A stretch of 64,000 nucleotides of DNA from an uncultured Bacteroidota bacterium (lineage in GTDB: Bacteria > Bacteroidota > Bacteroidia > Flavobacteriales > Flavobacteriaceae), in contig CACNDW010000005.1 of assembly GCA_902619315.1 (NCBI GenBank), positions 1 through 64,000 of the forward strand. The letters are read 5' to 3'. Positions 49,425-57,645 of this stretch are shown one piece after another. Positions within the stretch are counted from its first letter, which is position 1, and every line of letters begins with the position of its first letter. The position numbers and the translations under genes were made by a program. A model generated the notes under the pieces. It was not told where the DNA came from. It saw only the letters and a program-made list of their open reading frames with translations, and searched no databases.

Positions 49425-50034
49425 GAGCCTTGGTGTTGAATTTACTCATGGTTCTGTCCAAGCCCAATTGTGTGAAAGAAATAATAATATCTATGCATTG
49501 GGGAAGTTTTTTGTTGACTATTTCTGTTTCTTTTTTGGTGAATTTACCCAACACAAAGTTTACCTGATTGAATTTTTTTTCTTCACTTTTGATTCCAAAA
49601 CGTAGTCTGGAATAATAAGTGGTATTAAGTTGGGATTCGATATCTTTAAGGCCATTATGCCCCCCATCCCTACCTTTTCCTTTAAGTCGTAGCAAAGAAA
49701 ACGGAAGGTGAAGATCGTCTGTGACGATTAAGATGTTTTGTAGTGCTATTTTTTCCTTCAAGGCCCAATACTTGACCGATTTTCCACTGCGATTCATTAA
49801 TGTTGAAGGTTTTAGGAGAATGATTTTTTTACCTTTATGGTTAAAACTTCCCATTGCGCCCAATTTCAGATTGGTCATTTTAACCTCAAAATTGTTTGCC
49901 AAGAAGTCAATTACCTCGAAACCTATGTTATGTCGCGTCTTGAGGTATTCATTTCCTACATTTCCTAAACCTACAATTAAGTATTTAGTCATGTCAATGG
50001 GTTTTGCACTACCAAAAAGCCACTTGAATAGCAT
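49408..50034 (-). CDS. pth: Peptidyl-tRNA hydrolase
   Basis: A 208-residue enzyme that frees stalled peptidyl-tRNAs. YLIVGLGNVGNEYLKTRHNIG, with the catalytic His, LLKPSTLMNRSGKSV and GRDGGHNGLKDIE are the standard Pth motifs. The first 14 residues (MLFKWLFGSAKPID) form an N-terminal extension like that of several Flavobacteriia. ATG 49992 would give the minimal form. A strong terminator lies just upstream of 50034, so expression depends on read-through from prs-rplY or an unrecognised promoter. Confidence 0.94.
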   Translation of the reverse strand: MLFKWLFGSAKPIDMTKYLIVGLGNVGNEYLKTRHNIGFEVIDFLANNFEVKMTNLKLGAMGSFNHKGKKIILLKPSTLMNRSGKSVKYWALKEKIALQNILIVTDDLHLPFSLLRLKGKGRDGGHNGLKDIESQLNTTYYSRLRFGIKSEEKKFNQVNFVLGKFTKKETEIVNKKLPQCIDIIISFTQLGLDRTMSKFNTKAPKERS

Positions 50035-50047
50035 ATCATAAAATTAA

Positions 50048-50076
50048 AAAAAGCATCTAGTCTGAAGATGCTTTTT
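50048..50076 (-). terminator. Rho-independent terminator after prs-rplY
   Basis: AAAAAGCATCT (50048-50058), a seven-base loop and AGATGCTTTTT (50066-50076) form an 11-pair stem. Read on the minus strand it is followed by a T run. It lies 27 bases after the rplY stop and 14 bases before the pth start. Confidence 0.85.
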
Positions 50077-50103
50077 AGTTTAATTGATTCAGGTTATTTT
50101 TAT

Positions 50104-50760
50104 TTATTCTTCTCCAGAACTGCTTTTTTCTCCCTCAGATGAAGCTTCTGTTTCTTCAGAGGTTTCTTCTCCTTCTTCTTGTTCTTCTAACTCCTCTTCA
50201 AGGCTCAAGGAGGCTCTGGAGGTTCTTACTTTACATACTACTGTATTATCAGGGTGGAGAATGGTGAAATCTTCGCTATCCAAATCAGCAGTTGAAATTT
50301 TATCCCCAAGATTGAGTGATGAAATGTTAACAGTAATAACATCAGGTAAATTTTTGGGAAGTGCTCTTACCTTGAGTTTGCGTTTGCTGATGATCAAGGT
50401 ACCTCCCTCAAGTAATACTCCTGGTGCAGACCCCTCAAAGACAACTGGTATTTCCATGCTCACCTCTTTGTCTTCAGACAGCTGATAGAAATCGACATTC
50501 AAAATTTTATCACTAACTGGGTGAAATTGAATATCTTGTAAGATCGCTTTTATTTTTTGATCTCCATTGATGTCCAGTAAAACAGTATGCGCATTTGGTG
50601 TATAGACTAACTTGGTGAAATCAAGTTCATTTGCGGAAAAATGTAGTGGATTTTCTCCTCCATACAAAACGCAGGGAACTTTGTCAGCATTACGTAGGGC
50701 TTTGGTTGCGACCTTGCCTACGCTTTCTCTTTTAGATCCTTTAATTGTAATCGATTTCAT
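50104..50760 (-). CDS. rplY: 50S ribosomal protein L25 / general stress protein Ctc
   Basis: A 218-residue CTC-type L25. The N-terminal L25 domain ([35 protein letters not shown]) binds 5S rRNA, and the C-terminal TL5-like beta domain has [21 protein letters not shown]. The protein ends in a strongly acidic Glu/Ser tail (about 180-218), usual for Bacteroidota. It lies 11 bases downstream of prs and is followed by a terminator. Confidence 0.96.
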   Translation of the reverse strand: MKSITIKGSKRESVGKVATKALRNADKVPCVLYGGENPLHFSANELDFTKLVYTPNAHTVLLDINGDQKIKAILQDIQFHPVSDKILNVDFYQLSEDKEVSMEIPVVFEGSAPGVLLEGGTLIISKRKLKVRALPKNLPDVITVNISSLNLGDKISTADLDSEDFTILHPDNTVVCKVRTSRASLSLEEELEEQEEGEETSEETEASSEGEKSSSGEE

Positions 50761-50771
50761 GAAATTGATTT

Positions 50772-51704
50772 TTACATAACAAATTTTGAACTTATTGACT
50801 GATTGTAATGTACATTTTTCATTACCTCAGCAAATAATGGGGCGCAAGATAATACTTTTACTTTAGGGTGACTAACTTTTGGAGGAATAGAATCAGTAAC
50901 TATCAATTCTTCGAGCTGGGAGCCCTCAATTTTTTCATATGCATTACCTGAAAGCAATGCGTGGGTGCATATGGCACGAACAGATATCGCACCGCGTTTT
51001 TTCATCAAATCCGCCGCATTAGTTAGAGTTCCAGCCGTGTCAACCATGTCATCTACCAGGACTACATTTTTGCCCTCAACGTTTCCTATAAGTTCCATGT
51101 GGGAAATTATATTGGCTTTTTCTCTCTGCTTGTAACAGATCACGACATCACTACTAAGAAATTTTGAATAGGCATACGCACGTTTAGAGCCCCCCATATC
51201 GGGTGAGGCAATCGTTAAATCAGACAGTTTTAATGAATTGATATAGGGGAGGAAAATTGTTGAGGCAAACAGGTGATCTACAGGTTTTTCAAAAAAACCT
51301 TGGATTTGATCTGCATGTAGGTCCATGGTAATGATTCGCGTGGCTCCTGCTGACTCTAGAAGTTTTGCAATCAATTTTGCCCCAATAGGAACTCTAGGCT
51401 TGTCTTTTCTGTCTTGCCTTGCCCAACCAAAATAGGGCATAACTGCAGTAATATGACGGGCAGAAGCACGTTTTGCAGCATCAAGCATCAATAGCATTTC
51501 CATCAAGTTTTCGGAGGAAGGGTGGGTAGAGCCTACAATAAAAATCCTAGCGCCCCGAACAGATTCCTCAAATGAAGGCTGAAACTCCCCGTCGCTATAA
51601 CTTGAAAAGTTGACCTTTCCTATTTCAATTCCAAAATGATCGGCAATGGCTTTACCTAGGTCTACACTTTGTCTACAAGTGAAAATTTTTGCGGGAGTTT
51701 CCAT
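50772..51704 (-). CDS. prs: Ribose-phosphate pyrophosphokinase (PRPP synthetase)
   Basis: A 310-residue enzyme that makes PRPP from ribose 5-phosphate and ATP for nucleotide, His and Trp synthesis. [37 protein letters not shown] and the PRPP-binding loop [14 protein letters not shown] are diagnostic of class I Prs. It leads the prs-rplY operon and has a -7 promoter box 16 bases before the ATG. Confidence 0.97.
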   Translation of the reverse strand: METPAKIFTCRQSVDLGKAIADHFGIEIGKVNFSSYSDGEFQPSFEESVRGARIFIVGSTHPSSENLMEMLLMLDAAKRASARHITAVMPYFGWARQDRKDKPRVPIGAKLIAKLLESAGATRIITMDLHADQIQGFFEKPVDHLFASTIFLPYINSLKLSDLTIASPDMGGSKRAYAYSKFLSSDVVICYKQREKANIISHMELIGNVEGKNVVLVDDMVDTAGTLTNAADLMKKRGAISVRAICTHALLSGNAYEKIEGSQLEELIVTDSIPPKVSHPKVKVLSCAPLFAEVMKNVHYNQSISSKFVM

Positions 51705-51720
51705 AAGAAATAGATATACG

Positions 51721-51728
51721 CAAATTTA
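51721..51728 (-). promoter_or_regulatory. Putative -7 element for prs
   Basis: On the minus strand TAAATTTG matches TAnnTTTG and ends 16 bases before the prs ATG. No -33 TTG at 17-23 bases was found. Confidence 0.45.
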
Positions 51729-51787
51729 AAAATAAAATAATGCTTTACCTTATTAGTGATTTTTTAATTAAGGCTGAATTATTTTTT

Positions 51788-51795
51788 TATTTTTG
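51788..51795 (+). promoter_or_regulatory. Putative -7 element for the tRNA-Leu gene
   Basis: TATTTTTG matches TAnnTTTG and ends 28 bases before the first base of the tRNA. This is a reasonable distance for a short 5' leader removed by RNase P. Confidence 0.5.
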
Positions 51796-51823
51796 TGCCC
51801 TGATTAAATCCTTAAATCAAGTT

Positions 51824-51905
51824 GCCTCGGTGGCGGAACTGGTAGACGCGCTGGATTCAAAATCCAGTTCTTTCGGGAGTGTGGGTTCGATTCCCACCCG
51901 AGGTA
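51824..51905 (+). tRNA. tRNA-Leu (anticodon CAA)
   Basis: An 82-base gene with a full cloverleaf. The acceptor stem GCCTCGG pairs with CCGAGGT (a G-T at the first pair) and the discriminator is A. The anticodon arm CTGGA-TTCAAAA-TCCAG gives anticodon CAA, which reads UUG. A long class II variable arm (around TTCTTTCGGGAGT) and the T arm GTGGG-TTCGATT-CCCAC follow. The 3' CCA is not encoded. It stands alone, between the divergent prs gene and a convergent lipoprotein gene. Confidence 0.95.
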
Positions 51906-51965
51906 CATAACGTTTATTAATTTATGTGATGGGTTTCATGTTGTAAATCACAAATAACAAATCAT

Positions 51966-52856
51966 TTATTTGTATTCTAATTCAAATGTCTTTTGATTTC
52001 CGAAGCCTTTTAAAATCAATATATCTTTGTAAAATTCAAGTATTCCATAGGAGCTGACCATAGTGTCTACCATTCCAAATATGGTGATGTAGTGGATTCC
52101 GTTTTTGAAATCATATCCTCCAGAATGATTATGGCCATTTATAAACGCTACAACATTGGAGCTATGCTCGATGATATCTATAATTTCATGATCATTCCAC
52201 AAATTATGAGGATTGTCATAAGGTCTTATAGGCATATGAGAGAAAAGAATAACTTTTTGACCTAATTTATCTGCATTTTCTAATTCTTGTTTTAGCCAGC
52301 TTTGTTGTGGTTTTCCAATCGCACTATTCCAATAATAGCTATTTGACTGGCCTTTGGTATTTTGGAAATATAAATCTATCTCTTGGATTTTTAGATCATG
52401 CAATGAGTTGGAAAAGTAGGCAATATCTGTTGCGTCTAATACAATAAACCTCCAACCTTTCTTAGAGTAGGAATAATAGTAATCGGGCATTGATAAGCGG
52501 TCAAGAATATCTTTTAAATGAGTGGAATCAACAGCAAACTCATGATTTCCCAAAAGGTGGTAGTTATTGATATCAGGATTAAGTTTGTCATACAAGGGTA
52601 AAATAGCTTCGTAACTTTCCCATTTATCATTTATAATGTCTCCGAGATTTTGAACTAAATCAACTTTATTGAAATTAAAAGTGTCAATTGCTTCCTGGAG
52701 TTTCCAGAGGCTCTCTCTATAATTCCTTTTGCCGGAGGGTGTTTGGTTAGCATATTGCGGATCAGCGACCAGGCCCACTTTTAGGAATGGTTCTTTATCG
52801 GAACAAGACCCCAGTATTAATTTAAGTGTTATAAGTATTAAAAGGTGTTTTTTCAT
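51966..52856 (-). CDS. Calcineurin-like metallophosphoesterase, lipoprotein
   Basis: A 296-residue protein with a signal peptide and lipobox LILGSCSD (Cys at residue 17). The metallophosphoesterase motifs are in order: GLVADPQYAN, QNLGDIINDKW, LLGNHEFAVD, FSHMPIRP and FINGHNHSGG, supplying a dinuclear metal site. The set resembles the group that includes ADP-ribose/CDP-alcohol diphosphatase-like proteins. Acting outside the inner membrane, it could cleave phosphodiesters or nucleotides. It is followed upstream by the EEP lipoprotein gene on the same strand, 21 bases away, so they are likely one transcript. Confidence 0.87.
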   Translation of the reverse strand: MKKHLLILITLKLILGSCSDKEPFLKVGLVADPQYANQTPSGKRNYRESLWKLQEAIDTFNFNKVDLVQNLGDIINDKWESYEAILPLYDKLNPDINNYHLLGNHEFAVDSTHLKDILDRLSMPDYYYSYSKKGWRFIVLDATDIAYFSNSLHDLKIQEIDLYFQNTKGQSNSYYWNSAIGKPQQSWLKQELENADKLGQKVILFSHMPIRPYDNPHNLWNDHEIIDIIEHSSNVVAFINGHNHSGGYDFKNGIHYITIFGMVDTMVSSYGILEFYKDILILKGFGNQKTFELEYK

Positions 52857-52877
52857 AGAAGAATTTACTTTTAGCCA

Positions 52878-53774
52878 TTAATTTTCTAACTCAAACTGTG
52901 TTAAAACAGCCCGATGATCCGAATTAAAAAAGCCGTTCTCAGGGTCTTCCATCACAATTTTAGAGTACAGTGTTTTTAAATTTTCTCCCTTATAATAAAT
53001 GAAATCAATCCGGTCTGATATTATATCTCTTGGGGAAAGATAGCCCCATGTCCCTTCCAAAGTTTGTCTCGGGTCGGAATGGGCTTTCCTGAAAGAATCT
53101 GTATAATTGTATTCGAGCATTAACTTGCTCACCGGCCATTGAACCACTTTTCCATAGTGAAATTTCTTGGTACTTTGGACCCAGTCTAAGTGAGAGGGTG
53201 AATTAAAATCCCCTCCAATAATAACTGGTATTTTTAATTTTTTTTCTAAGCTATCTACAACCTTCATAATTGAGGTTATTTCTTTTAATCTTGTCGGAAC
53301 CTCATTAGCAATCAGAGAATCCGGATTCAATTTTTTTATATCCTCAAATGAATCAGGAAGATAGTGCAACCAGATATTGACAAACAATAATCTTTGCCCA
53401 TCTATATCAATGACTGCCCCATGAGCATTAAAAGGTTTAAAAATTTCTAACGAATCAATGATTGGGTATTTACTGTGGATGGACAAATTGGAACTTGCTT
53501 GTATAGAATGGGTGTATCCGGCATTTTTGGCAATTTCCATTCCGCAGCAATAGGTTTCTTGCATCAAAAGAATATCTGCCTTTTCTTTGAGGAGCACATT
53601 TAAAACATTAATAGTATTGGCGGTGTCTTTTTTAAACCCATCGGCTTTAGTACCATGAAGTCCCCCGTGCCATATGTTCCAGGTCATTACCTTGATGGAT
53701 TTATTTTTTGGGTTTAAACAACTAATTACCGTAAATGATATTAAAACCAATAAAAATATTTTTTTGAAGTGCAT
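52878..53774 (-). CDS. Endonuclease/exonuclease/phosphatase (EEP) family lipoprotein
   Basis: A 298-residue protein. The signal LISFTVISCLN gives a lipobox Cys at residue 19. The EEP fold motifs are present: MTWNIWHGG, ILLMQETYCCG (metal-binding Glu), VIIGGDFNSPSHLDW, ISDRIDFIYYKG and the final SDHRAVLTQFE (catalytic Asp-His). Members cleave DNA, sphingomyelin, inositol phosphates or other phosphodiesters. The extracytoplasmic location and pairing with the calcineurin-like lipoprotein suggest phosphate scavenging from nucleic acids or phosphodiesters, which is an inference. Confidence 0.87.
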   Translation of the reverse strand: MHFKKIFLLVLISFTVISCLNPKNKSIKVMTWNIWHGGLHGTKADGFKKDTANTINVLNVLLKEKADILLMQETYCCGMEIAKNAGYTHSIQASSNLSIHSKYPIIDSLEIFKPFNAHGAVIDIDGQRLLFVNIWLHYLPDSFEDIKKLNPDSLIANEVPTRLKEITSIMKVVDSLEKKLKIPVIIGGDFNSPSHLDWVQSTKKFHYGKVVQWPVSKLMLEYNYTDSFRKAHSDPRQTLEGTWGYLSPRDIISDRIDFIYYKGENLKTLYSKIVMEDPENGFFNSDHRAVLTQFELEN

Positions 53775-53932
53775 CTAATTTTCAGACAATCAAATTCAAT
53801 CTAATATAAATATTGCATCTGTAATCAAAAAAAAAACGAAAACTGATCATGTAATTAGTATGATTAAGGAATCTAAAGGTTTAAATTTGTTAGTCTGTTA
53901 TTTTATTATGTAAAGTTATTGTGATGTAAATG

Positions 53933-53940
53933 TATCTTTG
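53933..53940 (+). promoter_or_regulatory. Putative -7 element for the gluconate dehydrogenase subunit 3-like gene
   Basis: TATCTTTG matches TAnnTTTG exactly and ends four bases before the ATG at 53945, so the transcript would be leaderless or nearly so. A TTG at 53919-53921 is only 11 bases upstream of the box, too close for the canonical -33. Confidence 0.55.
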
Positions 53941-53944
53941 AAAT

Positions 53945-54439
53945 ATGAAGCGAAGAAAAGCAATTCAAACAATTACGCTAGGCATTGGTGGGTTCGGTCT
54001 ATTAAACTATTGTACATCAAGTCCCAAAGCTTACCATGTACTGGAGGAAAAAAATCAAAAACTTGTAGCTCTTCTAACTGAAGCCATTTTACCTGCCAAA
54101 AGTGAAGAATTTCCAACTCCAGAGTCTCGAATGGAATTTATTTTGAATCAAATTGGTGGAAACATGAGTGAGGAAGATTTTGAGGTTTATAAACAGGGAC
54201 TTGATATCTTCCAGGGACTTGTGGAGCGGACTTTTTTAAAAACTTATGAGGCGTTGGATTATGATATTCAAAAATTTACAATTCAAAGGGCTTTGGGGCA
54301 TCCTGGTGAGTTAGGGTACTTTATGCGTAAAAACCGTGAGTGGTCTTTACGCCATTTTATGACCTCTGAACGTTACATGGTTGAGTACCTCAATTACGAA
54401 TTTATCCCTAACCGATATTTTGGCTGTGTTTCTGCCTAA
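53945..54439 (+). CDS. Gluconate 2-dehydrogenase subunit 3 family protein, Tat lipoprotein
   Basis: A 164-residue protein. The N-terminus MKRRKAIQTITLGIGGFG has a twin-arginine pair and ends in LLNYCTS with a lipobox-like Cys at residue 23. The body (LVALLTEAILPAKSEEFPTPE, then IQRALGHPGELGYFMRKN) matches the gluconate 2-dehydrogenase subunit 3 family, whose members are small partners that help export of a GMC flavoprotein through Tat. The GMC gene starts directly after its stop, so the pair is coupled. No cytochrome c subunit gene follows. Confidence 0.85.
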   Translation: MKRRKAIQTITLGIGGFGLLNYCTSSPKAYHVLEEKNQKLVALLTEAILPAKSEEFPTPESRMEFILNQIGGNMSEEDFEVYKQGLDIFQGLVERTFLKTYEALDYDIQKFTIQRALGHPGELGYFMRKNREWSLRHFMTSERYMVEYLNYEFIPNRYFGCVSA

Positions 54440-56146
54440 ATGATAAAGAAGATGATGAAACAAAATGAATTTGATACTATAGTTATTGGAGCGGGAATGT
54501 CCGGGGGTTGGGCAGCTAAAGAATTTTGTGAGCAGGGTTTTAATACCCTATTGATTGAACGTGGGAGGAATGTAAAACACATAAAGGATTACCCAACCAC
54601 TAATATGTTACCCTGGGAGTTTAAGTACAGGGGTGATGTTCCTGCCAAGGTCCGAGATGAAAACCCCATCGCTAACAGTTGCTATGCTTTTGGAGAAGAC
54701 TCTATGCACTTTTTTGTTAAAGACAAGGAGCATCCTTATATCCAAACCAAGCCTTTTCAGTGGATTCGTGGCTATCAGGTAGGAGGTAAGTCGATCATGT
54801 GGGCCAGACAGGTACAACGCTGGAGTAATTTGGATTTTGAAGGTCCTGCCCGTGACGGTTTTGCTGTGGATTGGCCCATCCGATACAAAGATATTGACCC
54901 ATGGTATACTTATGTTGAAAAATTTGTAGGGGTGAGTGGAAACAAAGACGGTTTGGACATACTACCCGATGGAGATTTTTTAAAACCCTTTGGGAATAAC
55001 TGTGTGGAAGATTACTTCGGTAAGGAAATGAAAAAACACTATAAGGATCGTCATGTGATTTATGGTAGATGTGCCCACCTTACCGAGACCAAGCCGATTT
55101 ATGTGAAGCAGGGCAGAGGGCTTTGTGGCAGCAGAAATGTTTGTCAAAGAGGATGTCCTTTTGGAGGCTATTTTAATGCGAATTCTACCTTGATTCCTTG
55201 GGCTATGAAGACAGGGAAATTGACGCTCAAAACTAATAGTGTTGTACACTCAATCATATACGATCAGGATAAGAAAAAAGCCGTGGGTGTTAGGATTGTT
55301 GATGCCCATACCAAATCAACAAAGGAATATTTTGCTAAAGTCATTTTCTTAAATGCCTCCACCCTTAACACCAATTTGATTTTGTTGAATTCGACCTCAG
55401 GTAGATTTCCCAATGGTTTGGGTAATGACAATGGCCTGCTAGGTAAATACATTGCATTTCATAATTACAGGGGTGTTATCACTGCAACCCACGAGGGACA
55501 TAAAGATCGAAGGGTAGATGGGCAAAAACCCACTTCTGCCTATCTGCCTCGCTTTAGAAATGTCTACCGACAGGAAACAGATTTTCTAAGGGGTTATGCC
55601 GCAGGTTTTGGAGCTTCTAAGAAAATGGATTATGATGATAGCCTGATAGGAGAGGACCTTTTCAAAAATCTTCTTAATGTCAAAGAAAGCGATGTTTGGA
55701 GTGTCAACTCTCATATGATGGGAGAAACAATACCAAAGGAAGGTAATAAGGTTAGCCTACATGAAAATTTGGTTGATCCATGGGGAATACCCCAGCTAAA
55801 GGTAGATGTTGATTATGACGAAAATGACGAAAAAATGTTACAGGATTTCTTTGAGGAATTTTCAGAGATGTATACAAAAGCTGGTTTTACCAATATTAAA
55901 ACCACTGATAATCAACGCAAGCCAGGAAATGACATTCATGAAATGGGTGGAGTTCGAATGGGTCATGATCCTCAAACCTCTTTACTAAATAAATGGAACC
56001 AAATGCACCATTGTAAAAACCTTTTCGTAACAGATGGTGCTTGTATGACCTCCACTTCAACTCAAAATCCCTCCCTCACTTTTATGGCTTTGACGGCCAG
56101 AGCTGCAAATCATGCCATTGAGGAAATGAAAAAAGGAAATATTTAA
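54440..56146 (+). CDS. GMC family oxidoreductase (FAD), gluconate dehydrogenase-like
   Basis: A 568-residue flavoenzyme. The FAD motif TIVIGAGMSGGWAAKEF is near residue 14 and the GMC C-terminal domain has HEMGGVRMGHDPQTS and TSTSTQNPSLTFMALTARA, which carries the catalytic His/Asn pair. A Cys-containing stretch, LCGSRNVCQRGCPFGGY, is typical of this bacterial branch. It lacks its own signal peptide, consistent with riding through Tat with the subunit 3 partner. It probably oxidises a sugar or polyol in the periplasm; the electron acceptor is not encoded nearby. Its stop overlaps that of the convergent FGE gene. Confidence 0.92.
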   Translation: MIKKMMKQNEFDTIVIGAGMSGGWAAKEFCEQGFNTLLIERGRNVKHIKDYPTTNMLPWEFKYRGDVPAKVRDENPIANSCYAFGEDSMHFFVKDKEHPYIQTKPFQWIRGYQVGGKSIMWARQVQRWSNLDFEGPARDGFAVDWPIRYKDIDPWYTYVEKFVGVSGNKDGLDILPDGDFLKPFGNNCVEDYFGKEMKKHYKDRHVIYGRCAHLTETKPIYVKQGRGLCGSRNVCQRGCPFGGYFNANSTLIPWAMKTGKLTLKTNSVVHSIIYDQDKKKAVGVRIVDAHTKSTKEYFAKVIFLNASTLNTNLILLNSTSGRFPNGLGNDNGLLGKYIAFHNYRGVITATHEGHKDRRVDGQKPTSAYLPRFRNVYRQETDFLRGYAAGFGASKKMDYDDSLIGEDLFKNLLNVKESDVWSVNSHMMGETIPKEGNKVSLHENLVDPWGIPQLKVDVDYDENDEKMLQDFFEEFSEMYTKAGFTNIKTTDNQRKPGNDIHEMGGVRMGHDPQTSLLNKWNQMHHCKNLFVTDGACMTSTSTQNPSLTFMALTARAANHAIEEMKKGNI

Positions 56147-57183
56147 ATATCTTTTACACATCGGAAACCGGTGTGTTGTGATCCGGTATCGGGTGAGGAT
56201 TTCATCTTAGAAGCAACCCTATAGCCAGAGCAATAGTTGTCGTTGCATAAAAAAGATCCACCGCGAATAATTCTTTGAGCGATGTATGGATTGTATGGGT
56301 CATAACTCTTCTCAGGCCCTTTAGGATTGGTTGATGTTTTTCCCTTTAAGGTTTTATAGTAATCGTAGTGATACCAATCCAAACACCATTCCCATACATT
56401 TCCTGCCATATCGTATAAACCGTATCCGTTGGATTCGAATGATTTGACTGGAGCCGTGTAAAAGAACAGGTCTTTGTTGGTATTTTTGTAGGGAAATGAA
56501 CCGTCCCAGCTGTTAGCCTTTGCAGAACCGGTTGTGATTTCTTCATCTCCCCAGGGGTATTTTTTATCTTTGAGTCCTCCACGAGCAGCCCATTCCCATT
56601 CAGCCTCCGTAGGAAGTCTTTTACCTGCCCATTTTGCGTATGCATTGGCATCTTCCCATGAAACATGAACTACAGGGTGATCTTCTTTCCCTTGGATTGA
56701 ACTACCTTTTCCTCGCGGCTGCCTCCAACTAGCCTTAGGTTTCCATTCCCACCAGGCAGCATAATTATTTAGGTCAACTGGACCGTTAGTTGATTTAAAA
56801 GTTAGCGATGAGGCCTGTAATAGCGAGTCGTGGGGTTTTGGAGTTCCTGGGGGAAGTTGTTTTTTCATTTCTTCCCAGTCTACAGGTTTTTCGGCAGTGG
56901 TGACATATCCTGTGGCTTCTACAAAAGCAGCAAATTGGGCATTTGTTACCTCCGTTTGGTCGATCCAAAAGCCATCAACTTTTACAGGGTGAATCGGGCT
57001 CTCGTCCGGGCGTGCCTGAGGCCCTTCACTTCCCATCATAAATGTGCCTTCAGGAATCCAAACCATCCCCATGGGGTGTTCTTGGGAGGATATTTCTTTA
57101 ATGGGTTTTGGGACATTAGAATTGCAACTTAAATACAGTGTCGAAATGCAAATTAATATTATGATATTGGTTAAGAACTTCAT
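56143..57183 (-). CDS. Formylglycine-generating enzyme (FGE/SUMF1) family lipoprotein
   Basis: A 346-residue protein with a signal peptide and lipobox TLYLSCN (Cys20). The FGE-sulfatase domain spans about residues 40-345: MVWIPEGTFMMGSEG, WIDQTEVTNAQFAAFVE, HPVVHVSWEDANAYAKWAG, LPTEAEWEWAARGG and YDMAGNVWEWCLDWY. The active-site pair Cys313 and Cys318 in RGGSFLCNDNYCSGYR has the spacing of the catalytic cysteines of human FGE (Cys336, Cys341). So it could be a true oxidase of sulfatase Cys or Ser residues, not a mere relative. Sulfatase genes are not in this window. The predicted extracytoplasmic site is notable. Confidence 0.88.
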   Translation of the reverse strand: MKFLTNIIILICISTLYLSCNSNVPKPIKEISSQEHPMGMVWIPEGTFMMGSEGPQARPDESPIHPVKVDGFWIDQTEVTNAQFAAFVEATGYVTTAEKPVDWEEMKKQLPPGTPKPHDSLLQASSLTFKSTNGPVDLNNYAAWWEWKPKASWRQPRGKGSSIQGKEDHPVVHVSWEDANAYAKWAGKRLPTEAEWEWAARGGLKDKKYPWGDEEITTGSAKANSWDGSFPYKNTNKDLFFYTAPVKSFESNGYGLYDMAGNVWEWCLDWYHYDYYKTLKGKTSTNPKGPEKSYDPYNPYIAQRIIRGGSFLCNDNYCSGYRVASKMKSSPDTGSQHTGFRCVKDI

Positions 57184-57231
57184 TTTTATATCATGTGTAA
57201 GGCAAATATGCTAAAATTAAATATTAACACC

Positions 57232-57239
57232 TATCTTTG
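57232..57239 (+). promoter_or_regulatory. Putative -7 element for the metal-related operon
   Basis: TATCTTTG matches TAnnTTTG exactly, 23 bases before ATG 57263. No -33 TTG at 17-23 bases was found. Confidence 0.5.
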
Positions 57240-57262
57240 TAGCTATTAATCTTGGAGTGAAA

Positions 57263-57580
57263 ATGGCAATCAACCTAAAGAAAATATTCCTGTCTTTATT
57301 TTTGTCGGCTGTCTTAATGTTTCCTTATTTAGGCTCATTTTCCCATCTATTTGAAGATCATAATCACAAAACTTGTGAAATTTCAGAGACTCATTTTCAT
57401 GAACTTGAACTGGATTGTGACATACTGGATTATCAATTTGCTCCCAGCTTAGAAATAGCATCTTATAAATATGGTGTTTTTGATTACTCATTTCGCCAAA
57501 AGAAACTCCCTTTTTTCAATCAGGGCGATTACTTTTCTATTGATATACATGATAAACTTCGGGGTCCACCTGGGGTGTAA
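57263..57580 (+). CDS. Small exported His/Cys-containing protein
   Basis: A 105-residue protein. It starts with a signal/anchor segment (IFLSLFLSAVLMFPYLGSF) and continues with HLFEDHNHKTCEISETHFH and LELDCDILDYQF, a stretch dense in His, Cys and acids. It ends in LRGPPGV. It resembles a group of small Bacteroidota proteins with an HFH...C..C-type segment that sit upstream of TonB receptors, though the second Cys of the usual CDIC is Leu here. A GTG six bases earlier (57257) is an alternative start. It is the first gene of the putative metal operon; metal binding is inferred from composition. Confidence 0.65.
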   Translation: MAINLKKIFLSLFLSAVLMFPYLGSFSHLFEDHNHKTCEISETHFHELELDCDILDYQFAPSLEIASYKYGVFDYSFRQKKLPFFNQGDYFSIDIHDKLRGPPGV

Positions 57581-57645
57581 TTTTTTCGGAAATTTTTAAT
57601 GATCCAAAAGGGTCAATCACAAACTATATCGTTAAAATTAATATC

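Noticed and set aside
51951..51972. Inverted repeat CAAATAA...TTATTTG at the end of the calcineurin-like gene
   Set aside because: AT-only stem partly inside the coding sequence; probably chance in AT-rich DNA.
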